Position numbers and translations under genes: made by a program. From the NCBI GenBank assembly GCA_963724135.1, contig CAVRTA010000006.1, positions 992,001-1,056,000 of the forward strand: DNA of 64,000 nucleotides, written 5' to 3'. Under the pieces are notes generated by a model. It was not told where the DNA came from and did no database searches. It saw only the letters and a program-made list of their open reading frames with translations. This document shows, piece after piece, positions 42,447 through 50,458 of this stretch. Within the stretch, counting starts at the first letter, position 1, and every line of letters begins with the position of its first letter. Origin of the DNA: DATLGB01 sp963724135 (GTDB lineage Bacteria > Actinomycetota > Thermoleophilia > Solirubrobacterales > Solirubrobacteraceae).

Positions 42447-43040
42447 ATGATGGACCCGAGTCTTCTCGGCGCCGCGCGCGACCTGGTGATCGACCTCGCC
42501 ACCGCGCCGCGGCGGGTCGCCCTGGCGCGAGAGGCGCTCGGTGCCGCGCCGCAGCGCGTGCTCGCGGTGTCGGTGGCGCGTCCCGAGCGCGCCGGGTCCT
42601 CGGCGGCAGCCGCCTACGAGCTCGAGCGCACGCGGGTCCACAGCGTCGACGTGCGCCTCGCCGCGCCGCGCCCGGGGACGAGCAAGTGGGAGAGCCTGGA
42701 TGCGCTGCTGGCGCACACCCCGGCCGCGGGCTACGACTGGCTGCTCGCGTTCGACGACGACGTGATCCTCCCGCGCGGCTTCCTGGACACGTTCCTCGCC
42801 CTGTGCGAGCGCTTCGAGCTGACGCTCGCGCAGCCCGCACGCAGGCACTGGGCGTCACACCCCGCCCCCGCCGGGCTGCGGCGCCGCTCGCGCGGTCTGG
42901 TGCGGCGCACTGCCGCGCACGCCGTCGGGCCGATCTTCGCGCTGCATGCGCGCGGCTTCGACGCCGTGCTGCCCCTGGCGCAGGCGCGCTTCGACGGGCT
43001 CGCACACGGGATCGTCGACGCCACGCCGGTCCGCTACTGA
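42447..43040 (+). CDS. Short GT-A-like protein, possibly truncated glycosyltransferase
   Basis: The 197-residue protein contains RVLAVSVARPER, TSKWESLDALLA and YDWLLAFDDDVILPRGFLD, the DDD motif of a GT-A metal site, then VGPIFALHARGFDAVLP and HGIVDATPVRY at the C-terminus. Related proteins I remember carry a longer segment with a Trp/Gly-rich GWGLD-type motif just before the GIVDATP end. Here that stretch is only about seven residues, so an in-frame deletion is possible. If so the enzyme may be inactive. The stop overlaps the next ATG (TGATG). Start could be 42447 or 42450. Confidence 0.6.
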   Translation: MMDPSLLGAARDLVIDLATAPRRVALAREALGAAPQRVLAVSVARPERAGSSAAAAYELERTRVHSVDVRLAAPRPGTSKWESLDALLAHTPAAGYDWLLAFDDDVILPRGFLDTFLALCERFELTLAQPARRHWASHPAPAGLRRRSRGLVRRTAAHAVGPIFALHARGFDAVLPLAQARFDGLAHGIVDATPVRY

Positions 43041-44173
43041 TGCGCGTCCTCGTGGTGGCCGAGTACTACCCCCGCGCGGCCGACCCCGAGCTGGGCGTCT
43101 GGGCACACCGCCAGGCGCTCGCCGCACGCGACGCCGGAGCCGAGATCGAGGTGCTCGTGCTGCACCGGCCGGTGCCGTCGCGCGCCGCGCTCAAGGGCCG
43201 CGACCCCCGGCGCGCGCTGGCGCCGCTGCGCCAGCCGCTGCACGCCACGCTCGACGGCCTGCGCGTCACCTACGTCCCCTTCCTCGCGCCCCCGCGGCCG
43301 CGCAGTTACGCGCGCTGGAGCGCGTGGGCGGCGCCGTCGCTGCGGCTCGCGCTGAGGCGCCGGCGCTTCGATCTCGTGCACGCGCACTACGCGGCTCCCG
43401 CCGGTGACGCGGTGCGACGCGCCGGCGTGCCCTACGTCGTCTCCGTCCACGGCGGCGATCTGCTCGCGTACGGCGACACGCGCGCGGTGCGGCGCGGCCT
43501 CGAGGGCGCCCGGCTCGTGCTCGCCAACTCCTCGGGAATGGCGGAGCGCGCGCGGGCGCTCGGCGCGGGGCGGACTCAGGTCGTCCACCTCGGAAGCGAC
43601 CTCCCTGCGACCGGCCCGCGCCACCGCCCCGCAACGATCGTGACGGTCGCCCACCTGGTGGCGCGCAAGCGCCATGCCGACGTGCTGCGCGCGCTGTGGC
43701 TGCTGCGCGACAGCCACCCGCATGCCCGCTACGCCATCGTCGGTGACGGGCCCGAGCGCGGGCGTCTCGAGCGGCTCTCATCCGAGCTCGGCCTCGGCGA
43801 CCGGGTGGAGTTCCGCGGCGCGGTTCCCCACGCCGAGGCGGTCGCGGCGGCGCAGGAGGGCTCGCTGTTCGTGCTGCCGAGCGTCGATGAGGCGTTCGGC
43901 GTCGCCTACGTCGAGGCGCTCGCCGGCGGCGTGCCCGCCCTGGGCTGCCGCCACGAGCCGGGCCCCGAGGATCTGCACGCCCTCACCGACGGCATGCTGC
44001 TCGTGGCCGCCGGCGACCCCGAGGGGCTCGCGCGCACGATCGGCGCGCTGCTCGCAGACGAAGGCGAGCGGCGGCGGCTGGGCAACTCCGCCCGCGCCGC
44101 GGTCGAGCGGCACCTGACCTGGGAGGCATGCGGCCGCGCAACGGTGGCGGCCTACCTCGAGGCGCTCCGGTGA
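43040..44173 (+). CDS. GT4 glycosyltransferase
   Basis: The 377-residue protein starts MRVLVVAEYYPRAADPELGVW, then VHAHYAAPAGDAVRRAG, VVSVHGGDLLAYG, VLANSSGMAERARALG, TVAHLVARKRHADVL and LPSVDEAFGVAYVEALAGG (E-x7-E between Glu of DEAFGVAYVE). It belongs to the large GT4 group that includes colanic acid enzymes. Coupled with the short GT-A gene upstream (TGATG) and with the next GT4 (GTGA). Cytoplasmic side of the membrane. Confidence 0.91.
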   Translation: MRVLVVAEYYPRAADPELGVWAHRQALAARDAGAEIEVLVLHRPVPSRAALKGRDPRRALAPLRQPLHATLDGLRVTYVPFLAPPRPRSYARWSAWAAPSLRLALRRRRFDLVHAHYAAPAGDAVRRAGVPYVVSVHGGDLLAYGDTRAVRRGLEGARLVLANSSGMAERARALGAGRTQVVHLGSDLPATGPRHRPATIVTVAHLVARKRHADVLRALWLLRDSHPHARYAIVGDGPERGRLERLSSELGLGDRVEFRGAVPHAEAVAAAQEGSLFVLPSVDEAFGVAYVEALAGGVPALGCRHEPGPEDLHALTDGMLLVAAGDPEGLARTIGALLADEGERRRLGNSARAAVERHLTWEACGRATVAAYLEALR

Positions 44174-45234
44174 AGCCGCTCCTGTTCGTGACCAATCACG
44201 CCCCGCCGTACCGCGTCGGGGCGTTCGCGGCGTTGCACGCCGCCGAGGACGTCGACTTCGCGCTCGTGGGCGGCGAGGTCCGGCACGGGGGCGGCGGGAC
44301 GCGGGGAGAGCTCCCGTTCCCGCATCGCCACGTGGCCCAGCGCGACGTCTACGGACTCGCCCGCTCCGGCGCCTACCGCGCGGTGGTCGCGGGCACAGCC
44401 GGCAAGGTCGCGCTGCCCGCGGCGCACCGCGGTGCCCGCCGCGCGCGCGTGCCGTTCGTGCTGTGGGCGACGCTGTGGGCGCACCCCCGCACCGCGGTCC
44501 ACGCGCTCACCCGTGTTCCCCTGCGGACGATCTACCGCGATGCGGACGCGATCGCCACCTACGGCCCCCATGTGAGCGCATACGTGAGCCGAGAAGGCGC
44601 ACGACCCCCGGTGTTCGAGGCGCCGCAGGCGGTGGACACCGAGTTCTGGAGCAGCGGGGCGGAGAGCCCCCACCGTCAGAGCGCTTACCAAGTCTTGTTT
44701 GTGGGACGACTGAACGGGGAGAAAGGCCTCGGGGTTCTTCTTACGGCCTGGCGCGCCTCAGGTCTACAAGTTCCCCAAGCCGCGCTGGTTCTGGTCGGCG
44801 GAGGGCGGTTCCGAGCCCCGTCCTTCGCCACCAGCGCGGTGCTGCCCGCAGGTCCTCAGTCGCCCGCCCAAGTGCGCAACTTCTACGCCGGGAGCGACGT
44901 TGTGGTGATGCCCTCGATCGCCACCCGCGACTTCAAGGAGCCATGGGGTCTCGTGGTCAACGAAGCGTTCCACCAAGGCAAACCCGTCATCGCCTCCGAC
45001 GCCGTCGGCGCCGTCGCCGGTGGGCTTGTGCGCCACGAGCGCAACGGCCTGGTGGTGCCGGCGGGCGACGCCGACGCCCTCGCCGCCGCTTTGCGGCGCC
45101 TGCACGACGAGCCCGAACTGCGAGGGCGCCTGGGCGCGAACGCACGCCTGGACGTCGCCCCGTACACGCAGGAGGCGTGGGCGCAGGGCATGTCGCGGGC
45201 CCTCGCCGCCGTTGGGGTCTCGGCGCTACCGTGA
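44170..45234 (+). CDS. GT4 glycosyltransferase with a low-GC central patch
   Basis: The 354-residue protein has FVTNHAPPYRVGAFAAL, TAGKVALPAAHRGAR, VLWATLWAHPRTAVHA, VLFVGRLNGEKGLGVLL, VVVMPSIATRDFKEPWGLVVNEAF (the E-x-W-G-x3-N-E form of the donor motif) and GGLVRHERNGLVVPAGD. Nucleotides 44685-44965 use codons rare elsewhere in the window (TTG, TTT, AAA, CTT, CAA) and are clearly lower in GC, although the reading frame and fold continue. This segment corresponds to the start of the C-terminal Rossmann domain and may have come by recombination. GTG start overlaps the previous TGA; its own TGA overlaps the next GTG. Confidence 0.87.
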   Translation: MKPLLFVTNHAPPYRVGAFAALHAAEDVDFALVGGEVRHGGGGTRGELPFPHRHVAQRDVYGLARSGAYRAVVAGTAGKVALPAAHRGARRARVPFVLWATLWAHPRTAVHALTRVPLRTIYRDADAIATYGPHVSAYVSREGARPPVFEAPQAVDTEFWSSGAESPHRQSAYQVLFVGRLNGEKGLGVLLTAWRASGLQVPQAALVLVGGGRFRAPSFATSAVLPAGPQSPAQVRNFYAGSDVVVMPSIATRDFKEPWGLVVNEAFHQGKPVIASDAVGAVAGGLVRHERNGLVVPAGDADALAAALRRLHDEPELRGRLGANARLDVAPYTQEAWAQGMSRALAAVGVSALP

Positions 45235-45842
45235 CCGCGCGGATGCGACGCACCCTCGTGGCCATCACGGTCGCGGTCGCGACGCTGGCGGGGATCGCCT
45301 CGCCTGCGCAGGCCTCGACCCGCAGCAAGATCATCGCCGACTGCTCCGACGACGGCGTGCTCCAGGGCAACTACACGGCCTCGGAGCTGCGTGACGCGCG
45401 CAAGCACCTGCCCTCGGACGTCGCCGAGTACACCGACTGCCCGGACGTGCTGCGCCGCGCCGAGCTCAACGCTGCGGGCGGCGGCGGGCCGGGCGGCTCG
45501 AGCGGCATCCCGTCCCTCCCCGGCAGCGGCTCCATCCCGCCGGCCGGCGGCGCCCCGGCGCCCGGCACCCCGTCCCTGCCCGAGACCGATGCCGACCGCG
45601 CCGCCCTCGCAGCCGCCGCGCAGCCGCCGACCGGGCCGGTCTCGGTCGGAGGTGAGAACCTGCTCGCCGGCGCCGCGCCGCTGCGCGAGGGCTACCGCGC
45701 CAACGGCCTGCCCGCCTCGCTGGTGATCGCGCTGATCCTGCTCGCGCTGGCCGGCGTCGCGCTCAGCATCCCGCCGGTCCGCCGGCGCCTCCCGCTGCAC
45801 CGCCTCACGATGCCGCGGCTCCGGCCGTGGTCGTCCAAGTAG
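45231..45842 (+). CDS. Small secreted, C-terminally anchored protein of unknown function
   Basis: The 203-residue protein starts at GTG 45231 (GTGA overlap) or ATG 45243. A signal peptide (RRTLVAITVAVATLAGIASPAQA) is followed by a conserved domain, SKIIADCSDDGVLQGNYTASE and LRDARKHLPSDVAEYTDC, with two Cys that could form a disulfide. A Gly/Pro/Ser linker, one membrane helix (SLVIALILLALAGVAL) and a basic tail complete it. I recall this Cys domain as common in Solirubrobacterales but do not know its role. It precedes the Wzy_C-TPR gene and resembles in layout the product at 37952, which also neighbours a Wzy_C protein. Its TAG stop begins TAGGTA. Confidence 0.72.
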   Translation: MTARMRRTLVAITVAVATLAGIASPAQASTRSKIIADCSDDGVLQGNYTASELRDARKHLPSDVAEYTDCPDVLRRAELNAAGGGGPGGSSGIPSLPGSGSIPPAGGAPAPGTPSLPETDADRAALAAAAQPPTGPVSVGGENLLAGAAPLREGYRANGLPASLVIALILLALAGVALSIPPVRRRLPLHRLTMPRLRPWSSK

Positions 45843-45845
45843 GTA
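45840..45845 (+). promoter_or_regulatory. Putative -10 (TAGGTA) for the RNA-led gene at 45973
   Basis: TAGGTA overlaps the stop of the upstream gene, exactly as TAGGTT does at 2701 before the other copy of the RNA element. The leader to the next start would be about 120-135 nt. Confidence 0.3.
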
Positions 45846-45868
45846 TGTCCGGTCGTATCGCGCCGGCC

Positions 45869-45951
45869 GGCGCCGGCTGCCGAGGACGCAGGGAGGGTGC
45901 AATGGTGCTGCCATTGCCCCGACCGAGGACGACGGCAGGCGGTGATCGGCG
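45869..45951 (+). promoter_or_regulatory. Candidate structured leader RNA, copy B
   Basis: Same architecture as 2755-2839. P1 pairs 45871-45875 with 45947-45951. P2 pairs 45877-45882 with 45933-45938 (CUGCCG/CGGCAG). The internal loop has AGGACGCAG on the 5' side (45883-45891) and CGAGGACGA on the 3' side. A terminal stem pairs 45895-45905 with 45911-45920 (one bulged U, loop UGCUG). The P2 pair G2766-C2821 of copy A is C45880-G45935 here, a double compensatory change. The GCGGUGAUCGGCG strand after P2 is identical in both. It lies in the leader of an O-antigen ligase-like gene. Confidence 0.55.
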
Positions 45952-45972
45952 GGTGCGAGGCGACGGAAATAC

Positions 45973-48132
45973 TTGCTTGGGCGGCCACGGGTGAGCACCG
46001 CCGTCGGGCGCTGGCCCAGCGCCGCGCCGCGCGGTCGCTCGCGCCTCGACGCCGTCCTCGACCGCCTGGTCACGCGCGACAGCGGGGTGGCTCTCGGGGT
46101 CGCCGCCATCCTGTGCCTGCTCGCCTTCGTCGCCAAGGGTGGCGTCGAGCTGGGGTCGAACACCTACATGGAGGTCGTGCTCGTGTCGGGCGGCGGCCTG
46201 CTCGGTGCGGCCGCCCTCGCCGTCCCCCACCGGCGCGCGCCGCTCGGCCCGCTCCACGGCGGGCGCACGCTCGGGCTCTTCGGCGTCCTCACGGCCCTGA
46301 CCGCGCTTTCGATCGCGTGGTCCTACGACGCGAACGCGTCGTGGCTCGAGGCCAACCGCACCCTCGCCTACCTGGCTGCGTTCGGGGGAGCGCTCGCCTT
46401 CGCACGCCTCGCGCCCACGCGCTGGACAGCACTGCTGGCCGGCATCGCGATCGCGTGCACGATCATCTGCGTGTACGCGCTCGCCACGCGTGCCTTCCCG
46501 GACTGGCTGGCGGCCGACGAGCGGGCCGCGCGCCTGCGCCCGCCGTTCGGCTATTGGAACGCCGTCGGGCTCACCGCGGCGCTCGGCGTCCCGCCGCTGC
46601 TGTGGCTCGCCAGCCGCCGGTCCGGCCATGCGGCGGTCAACGCGCTCGCCTATCCCGCACTAGGGGCGCTGCTGGTGTGCCTGATGTTCTCGTACTCGCG
46701 CGGGGCCCTGCTCGCGCTCGTCTCCGGGCTCGCCGTCTGGTTCGTGGTCGTCCCGCTGCGTCTGCGCAGCGCGGCCGCGCTCGCCGGGCCGGTGATCACC
46801 ACCGCGCTGGTGCTGCTGTGGGCGTTCAACCAGGAGACGCTGACCACGGACCTGCTGCCCGCCTCCGAGCGGGCGGACGCCGGGCTCGCGTTCGGTGTCC
46901 TGCTGGTGCTGCAGGCGGTGATCCTCCTCGGCGTGGGGCTGGCTGTTGGATTCGCCGGCGCCTTCGTCGAGCCCGGCGAGCGGGTGCGCCGCACGGCGGG
47001 GCTCGTGCTCGTCGCGCTGGTCTCCGTCGCACTCGTGACGGGGATCGCCGCGGTCGGCTCGAGCGAGGGCAGCTTCGGCGGCGCGTGGCAGCGGATGACC
47101 GACCCCGACGCGCGCACGCCCGCCAACTCGCCCAATCGGCTCACCGCGACGGCGTCGGTCCGGGCCCGCTACTGGGACGAGGCGCTGAAGGTGCACGCCT
47201 CGCAGCCATGGTTGGGCGTCGGGGCCGGCGCCTACGGGATCGCGCGCCAGCGCTTCCGCACGCAACCGCTCGAGGTCCAGCACGCCCACGGCTACGTCGT
47301 GCAGACGCTCGCCGACCTCGGCTGGGCGGGGCTCGCCGCCTCGCTCGCCGCGCTGCTGGCGTGGCTGATCACCGCCGCGCGGGTGCTCGGGCTCAGGCGC
47401 GCCGACCGGGGCTTGACCTGGGACGCCGAGCGCGTCGGCATGGCCGCGCTGGCGTCCGTCGTGGTCGTCTTCGGCGTCAACTCGCTGATCGACTGGACCT
47501 GGTTCATCCCCGCCACCGCGGTCACCGCGCTCATCTGCGCAGGCTGGGTCTGCGCGCGCCCGCCGCTGCGCGCGCGGCTGCACGACGAGGGGCCGACCGG
47601 GATCGTCAGCGCCGCCGAGCGTGTCGGCGTCCTTCCGGCGACCCGCCGCTTCACGGTCTCCCAGCGGCTCGCCGCCTGGCAGCCCAGCGCGTACCGCAGC
47701 GTGCTCGCGCTCGGCGTGTTGGCGATTGGGATGGCGACGTGCTGGAGCATCGTGCAGCCGCTGCGCGCTCAAAACGCGGGCGACGCGGCGGTCAACCGTC
47801 TCGACGCGGGCCGCTACGCGGCGGCCGCCGACATCGCCGGGATCGCCCAGCGGCGCAACCCGCTGTCGGTCGAGCCGTGGTACCTGCTCGCCGCCGCGCG
47901 CTCGGCGGAGGGCGACCGCAGGGGCGCGGTGCTCGCGCTCGTCGAGGCCGTCAAGACGCAACCGGCCAACGCGGAGGCCTGGCGCCGCCTCGGCACCTAC
48001 GAGCTGTCCGTGATCGACGATCCCCGGGGCGCCCTGGCGGCGTTCCAGGCCGCCTACTACCTCGACCCCCAATCCCGCGAGGCGCAGTCCGATGTGATCG
48101 CCGCCTCGCGCGCGGTGGAGGCCGCACCATGA
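45973..48132 (+). CDS. O-antigen ligase/polymerase (Wzy_C) with C-terminal TPR domain
   Basis: The 719-residue protein has about twelve helices (residues 40-540). The Wzy_C catalytic loop reads SYSRGALLALVSG, then SVRARYWDEALKVHASQPWLGVGAGAYG near residue 395 and VQHAHGYVVQTLADLGWAG near 440, with the His and Arg residues expected for the family. After a last helix the C-terminal 115 residues form two or three TPR-like repeats (AAVNRLDAGRYAAAADIAG, PWYLLAAARSAEGDRRGAVL, AWRRLGTYELSVIDD). TTG 45973 has GCGAGG 12 nt upstream; GTG 45991 is an alternative start. Its leader carries RNA copy B. It is coupled (ATGA) to the glycosidase-like gene. Confidence 0.86.
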   Translation: MLGRPRVSTAVGRWPSAAPRGRSRLDAVLDRLVTRDSGVALGVAAILCLLAFVAKGGVELGSNTYMEVVLVSGGGLLGAAALAVPHRRAPLGPLHGGRTLGLFGVLTALTALSIAWSYDANASWLEANRTLAYLAAFGGALAFARLAPTRWTALLAGIAIACTIICVYALATRAFPDWLAADERAARLRPPFGYWNAVGLTAALGVPPLLWLASRRSGHAAVNALAYPALGALLVCLMFSYSRGALLALVSGLAVWFVVVPLRLRSAAALAGPVITTALVLLWAFNQETLTTDLLPASERADAGLAFGVLLVLQAVILLGVGLAVGFAGAFVEPGERVRRTAGLVLVALVSVALVTGIAAVGSSEGSFGGAWQRMTDPDARTPANSPNRLTATASVRARYWDEALKVHASQPWLGVGAGAYGIARQRFRTQPLEVQHAHGYVVQTLADLGWAGLAASLAALLAWLITAARVLGLRRADRGLTWDAERVGMAALASVVVVFGVNSLIDWTWFIPATAVTALICAGWVCARPPLRARLHDEGPTGIVSAAERVGVLPATRRFTVSQRLAAWQPSAYRSVLALGVLAIGMATCWSIVQPLRAQNAGDAAVNRLDAGRYAAAADIAGIAQRRNPLSVEPWYLLAAARSAEGDRRGAVLALVEAVKTQPANAEAWRRLGTYELSVIDDPRGALAAFQAAYYLDPQSREAQSDVIAASRAVEAAP

Positions 48133-49625
48133 TCCGAAAGACGCTCCCCCTCACGCTCGCTCTGCTCGCTCTGCTCGCAGGCGACGCCGTCGCCGCCCTC
48201 GACCAGGAGTCGACGTTCCAGGACGACGAGTCACTGCTCTACACGACCCCGGAGAAGCAGCGGGCGAAGCTGACCGAGCTGCGCAGGCTCGGCGTGGACC
48301 GCATCCGCGTCACCGTGCTGTGGCGCTTCGTCGCGCCGGCCAAGCGGCCGAAGGGCTTCGACGGCGCCGACCCCGACAGCTACGGCTCGATCTGGGCCGG
48401 CTTCGACAACCTGATCCGCGAGGCGTACGCCCGCGGCATCCGCGTGAACCTCAACGTCACCGGGGCGTCGCCCGACTGGGCCAACCGCAAGGCTCCCCGG
48501 CCCGACATCCAGGACACCTACGAGCCGAGCCCGCGCGCCTTCGGCAGGTTCGTGCGCGCGGTGGCGACGCGCTATTCGGGCACCTACCCCGATCTGTCGG
48601 GTGGCGGGATCCTGCCGCGCGTGGACTACTGGTCGATCTGGAACGAGCCCAACCACTCGGGCTGGCTGACGCCGACGTGGCAGCGCAAGGGCAAGGGCCC
48701 GTGGTTCGAGCGCTCGGCGGCGCTGTACCGGTCGCTGCTGGACGCCGCCTACGCCGCGCTTGCGGCCACCGGCCACGGCAGTGACACGATCATCTTCGGC
48801 GAGACGGCGCCGGCGGGCAGCGACACGTCGCGCGACGTCAAGCGCTTCATGACGCCGCTGCGCTTCATCCGGGCGCTGTACTGCGTCGACCAGCGCCAGC
48901 ACCGGCTCAAGGGCAAGCGGGCGAAGCGTCTGCGCTGCCCGTCGAACGCGAAGGAGTTCGTCACCCGCCACCCCGCGCTGTTCAACGCGTCCGGCTACGC
49001 GCACCACCCCTACGACCTCCTGTTCGGGCCGACCCACAAGCCGGTCAACCCCAACTACGTGACGATGGGGAACCTGCGCAAGCTCATGCGGGTGCTCGAC
49101 GTCATCCAGCGCCGCTACGGGAGCCGCCGGCGCCTCCCGCTGTACCTGACCGAGTACGGCTACCAGACGCGGCCGCCCGACCCGCAGGGCGTCGGCTTCC
49201 GCAGGCAGGCGGCGTACATCAACCAGGCCGAGTACATCGCCGCCCGCAGCCCGCGGGTGCGCACGCTGGCGCAGTTCCTGCTGCGTGACGGCGGGGCGCC
49301 GATCGGGCTCACCTTCCAGAGCGGGCTGCGCACGCGGTCGGGGAAGAAGAAGCCGTCCTACGACGCCTTCCGGCTCCCGCTGTGGGTGCGGGGCAAGGGC
49401 GCGCGCAAGCGGATCTGGGGCGTCGCGCGGCCGGCGACGAGCAACGAGTACGGGACGGTGTCGATTCAGTTCCGGCGCGAGGGCGCGAAGGCGTGGAGGA
49501 CGCTCAAGCGCGTGCGCTCTCAGGGAGACCGCAACTACTTCCGCGCGACCGTGCGCGCGCGCGGCAAGGGCGCGATCCGCCTGGCCTTCGGCAAGCTGCG
49601 CTCGCGCACGGCGAAGGTGGGCTGA
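48129..49625 (+). CDS. Secreted glycoside hydrolase-like protein (clan A) with C-terminal beta domain
   Basis: The 498-residue protein has a signal peptide (MIRKTLPLTLALLALLAGDAVA) and a TIM-barrel pattern: LRRLGVDRIRVTVLWRF, ARGIRVNLNVTGASPDWA, VDYWSIWNEPNHSGW (acid/base Glu in WNEPN) and LPLYLTEYGYQTRP (nucleophile Glu). Both catalytic glutamates of clan GH-A are present. A short Arg-rich beta domain (about 420-498) follows. Expected to act outside the cell on a glucan or similar glycan, trimming or releasing polymer. Coupled to the Wzy_C-TPR gene by ATGA; paralogue of 38401. The substrate is unknown. Confidence 0.82.
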   Translation: MIRKTLPLTLALLALLAGDAVAALDQESTFQDDESLLYTTPEKQRAKLTELRRLGVDRIRVTVLWRFVAPAKRPKGFDGADPDSYGSIWAGFDNLIREAYARGIRVNLNVTGASPDWANRKAPRPDIQDTYEPSPRAFGRFVRAVATRYSGTYPDLSGGGILPRVDYWSIWNEPNHSGWLTPTWQRKGKGPWFERSAALYRSLLDAAYAALAATGHGSDTIIFGETAPAGSDTSRDVKRFMTPLRFIRALYCVDQRQHRLKGKRAKRLRCPSNAKEFVTRHPALFNASGYAHHPYDLLFGPTHKPVNPNYVTMGNLRKLMRVLDVIQRRYGSRRRLPLYLTEYGYQTRPPDPQGVGFRRQAAYINQAEYIAARSPRVRTLAQFLLRDGGAPIGLTFQSGLRTRSGKKKPSYDAFRLPLWVRGKGARKRIWGVARPATSNEYGTVSIQFRREGAKAWRTLKRVRSQGDRNYFRATVRARGKGAIRLAFGKLRSRTAKVG

Positions 49626-49627
49626 GC

Positions 49628-50302
49628 GTGGCCGAGGCGCCGTCGTTCGGCCCGGAGCTGTTCGCCTTCCTGCGCGAGCTCGCAGCGCACAACGAGCGCG
49701 AGTGGTTCAACGCCAACAAGCCCCGCTACGAGGCGCACGTCAAGGAGCCCGCGCTGGCGTTCGTCGAGGACGTGGGTTACCGGCTGGCGGCGATCTCGCC
49801 GCACCTGGTCGCCGACAGGAGGTCGCTGTTTCGCATCTACCGCGACACGCGCTTCGCCAAGGACAAGACGCCCTACAAGACGCACGCCGGCATCTACTTC
49901 CGCCATGCCCGCTCGGCGGATGCCGATTCGGCGGGCGTGTACGTGCACCTCGAGCCGCGCAACGTGTTCATGGGCGCAGGCATCTGGCATCCGGGCCCGG
50001 CGGCGCTCAAGCGCATCCGCACCGCGATCGTGCGCGAGCCCGAGGCGTGGCGGTCGGCGCGTGCCGCCGTCGCCCCGGCCTGGGAGCTCGCCGACGGCGA
50101 GGCGCTCAAGCGCGCGCCGGCGGGGTTCGACCCCGATCATCCGCTGATCGGCGACATCAAGCGCAAGAGCTTCGCCGTCCTCTCGCACCTGACGCAGAGG
50201 GACGCGACGGCTCGCGGGTTCCTGGACGAGTTCGAGCGCCGCGCCCAGGCCGCGCACCCGTTCATGGCCTGGGTGTCGGGCGCGCTCGGCGTGCCGTACT
50301 GA
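49628..50302 (+). CDS. DUF2461 family protein
   Basis: The 224-residue protein matches the DUF2461 (TIGR02453) pattern: LFAFLRELAAHNEREWFNANKPRYE, FRIYRDTRFAKDKTPYKTHAG and GVYVHLEPRNVFMGAGIWHP, ending FMAWVSGALG. The HNxxWFxxNxxxYE and DTRFsKDKtPYKT motifs are diagnostic. No biochemical role is established for the family. It follows the glycosidase gene by 2 nt and so is in its operon, but the link to polysaccharide work may be accidental. GTG start; no membrane segment. Confidence 0.93.
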   Translation: MAEAPSFGPELFAFLRELAAHNEREWFNANKPRYEAHVKEPALAFVEDVGYRLAAISPHLVADRRSLFRIYRDTRFAKDKTPYKTHAGIYFRHARSADADSAGVYVHLEPRNVFMGAGIWHPGPAALKRIRTAIVREPEAWRSARAAVAPAWELADGEALKRAPAGFDPDHPLIGDIKRKSFAVLSHLTQRDATARGFLDEFERRAQAAHPFMAWVSGALGVPY

Positions 50303-50400
50303 GCGCGGGCCGGCGCCCGATCCGCGGCTCGGCTCCGGCGAACTGCATCGATAAGGGAGGGGGTCCGGACGGGACTCGCCCGCGAGGCGGATTCCTCGCC

Positions 50401-50441
50401 AGTTGCGATTAATACCTCCACGGGAGGTGTTAATCGCAACT
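50401..50441. terminator. Bidirectional terminator-like hairpin
   Basis: Nineteen pairs (50401-50419 with 50423-50441, one G-U) close a 3-nt loop between two convergent genes. Its A/T-rich lower half (TTGCGATTAAT) is unusual for this genome. No T-tract follows on either strand, so it may act as a hairpin-only terminator or protect both 3' ends. A smaller repeat, GCGAGG/CCTCGC, lies just upstream at about 50381-50398. Confidence 0.6.
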
Positions 50442-50458
50442 CCCGGGACTTCGCGGGG

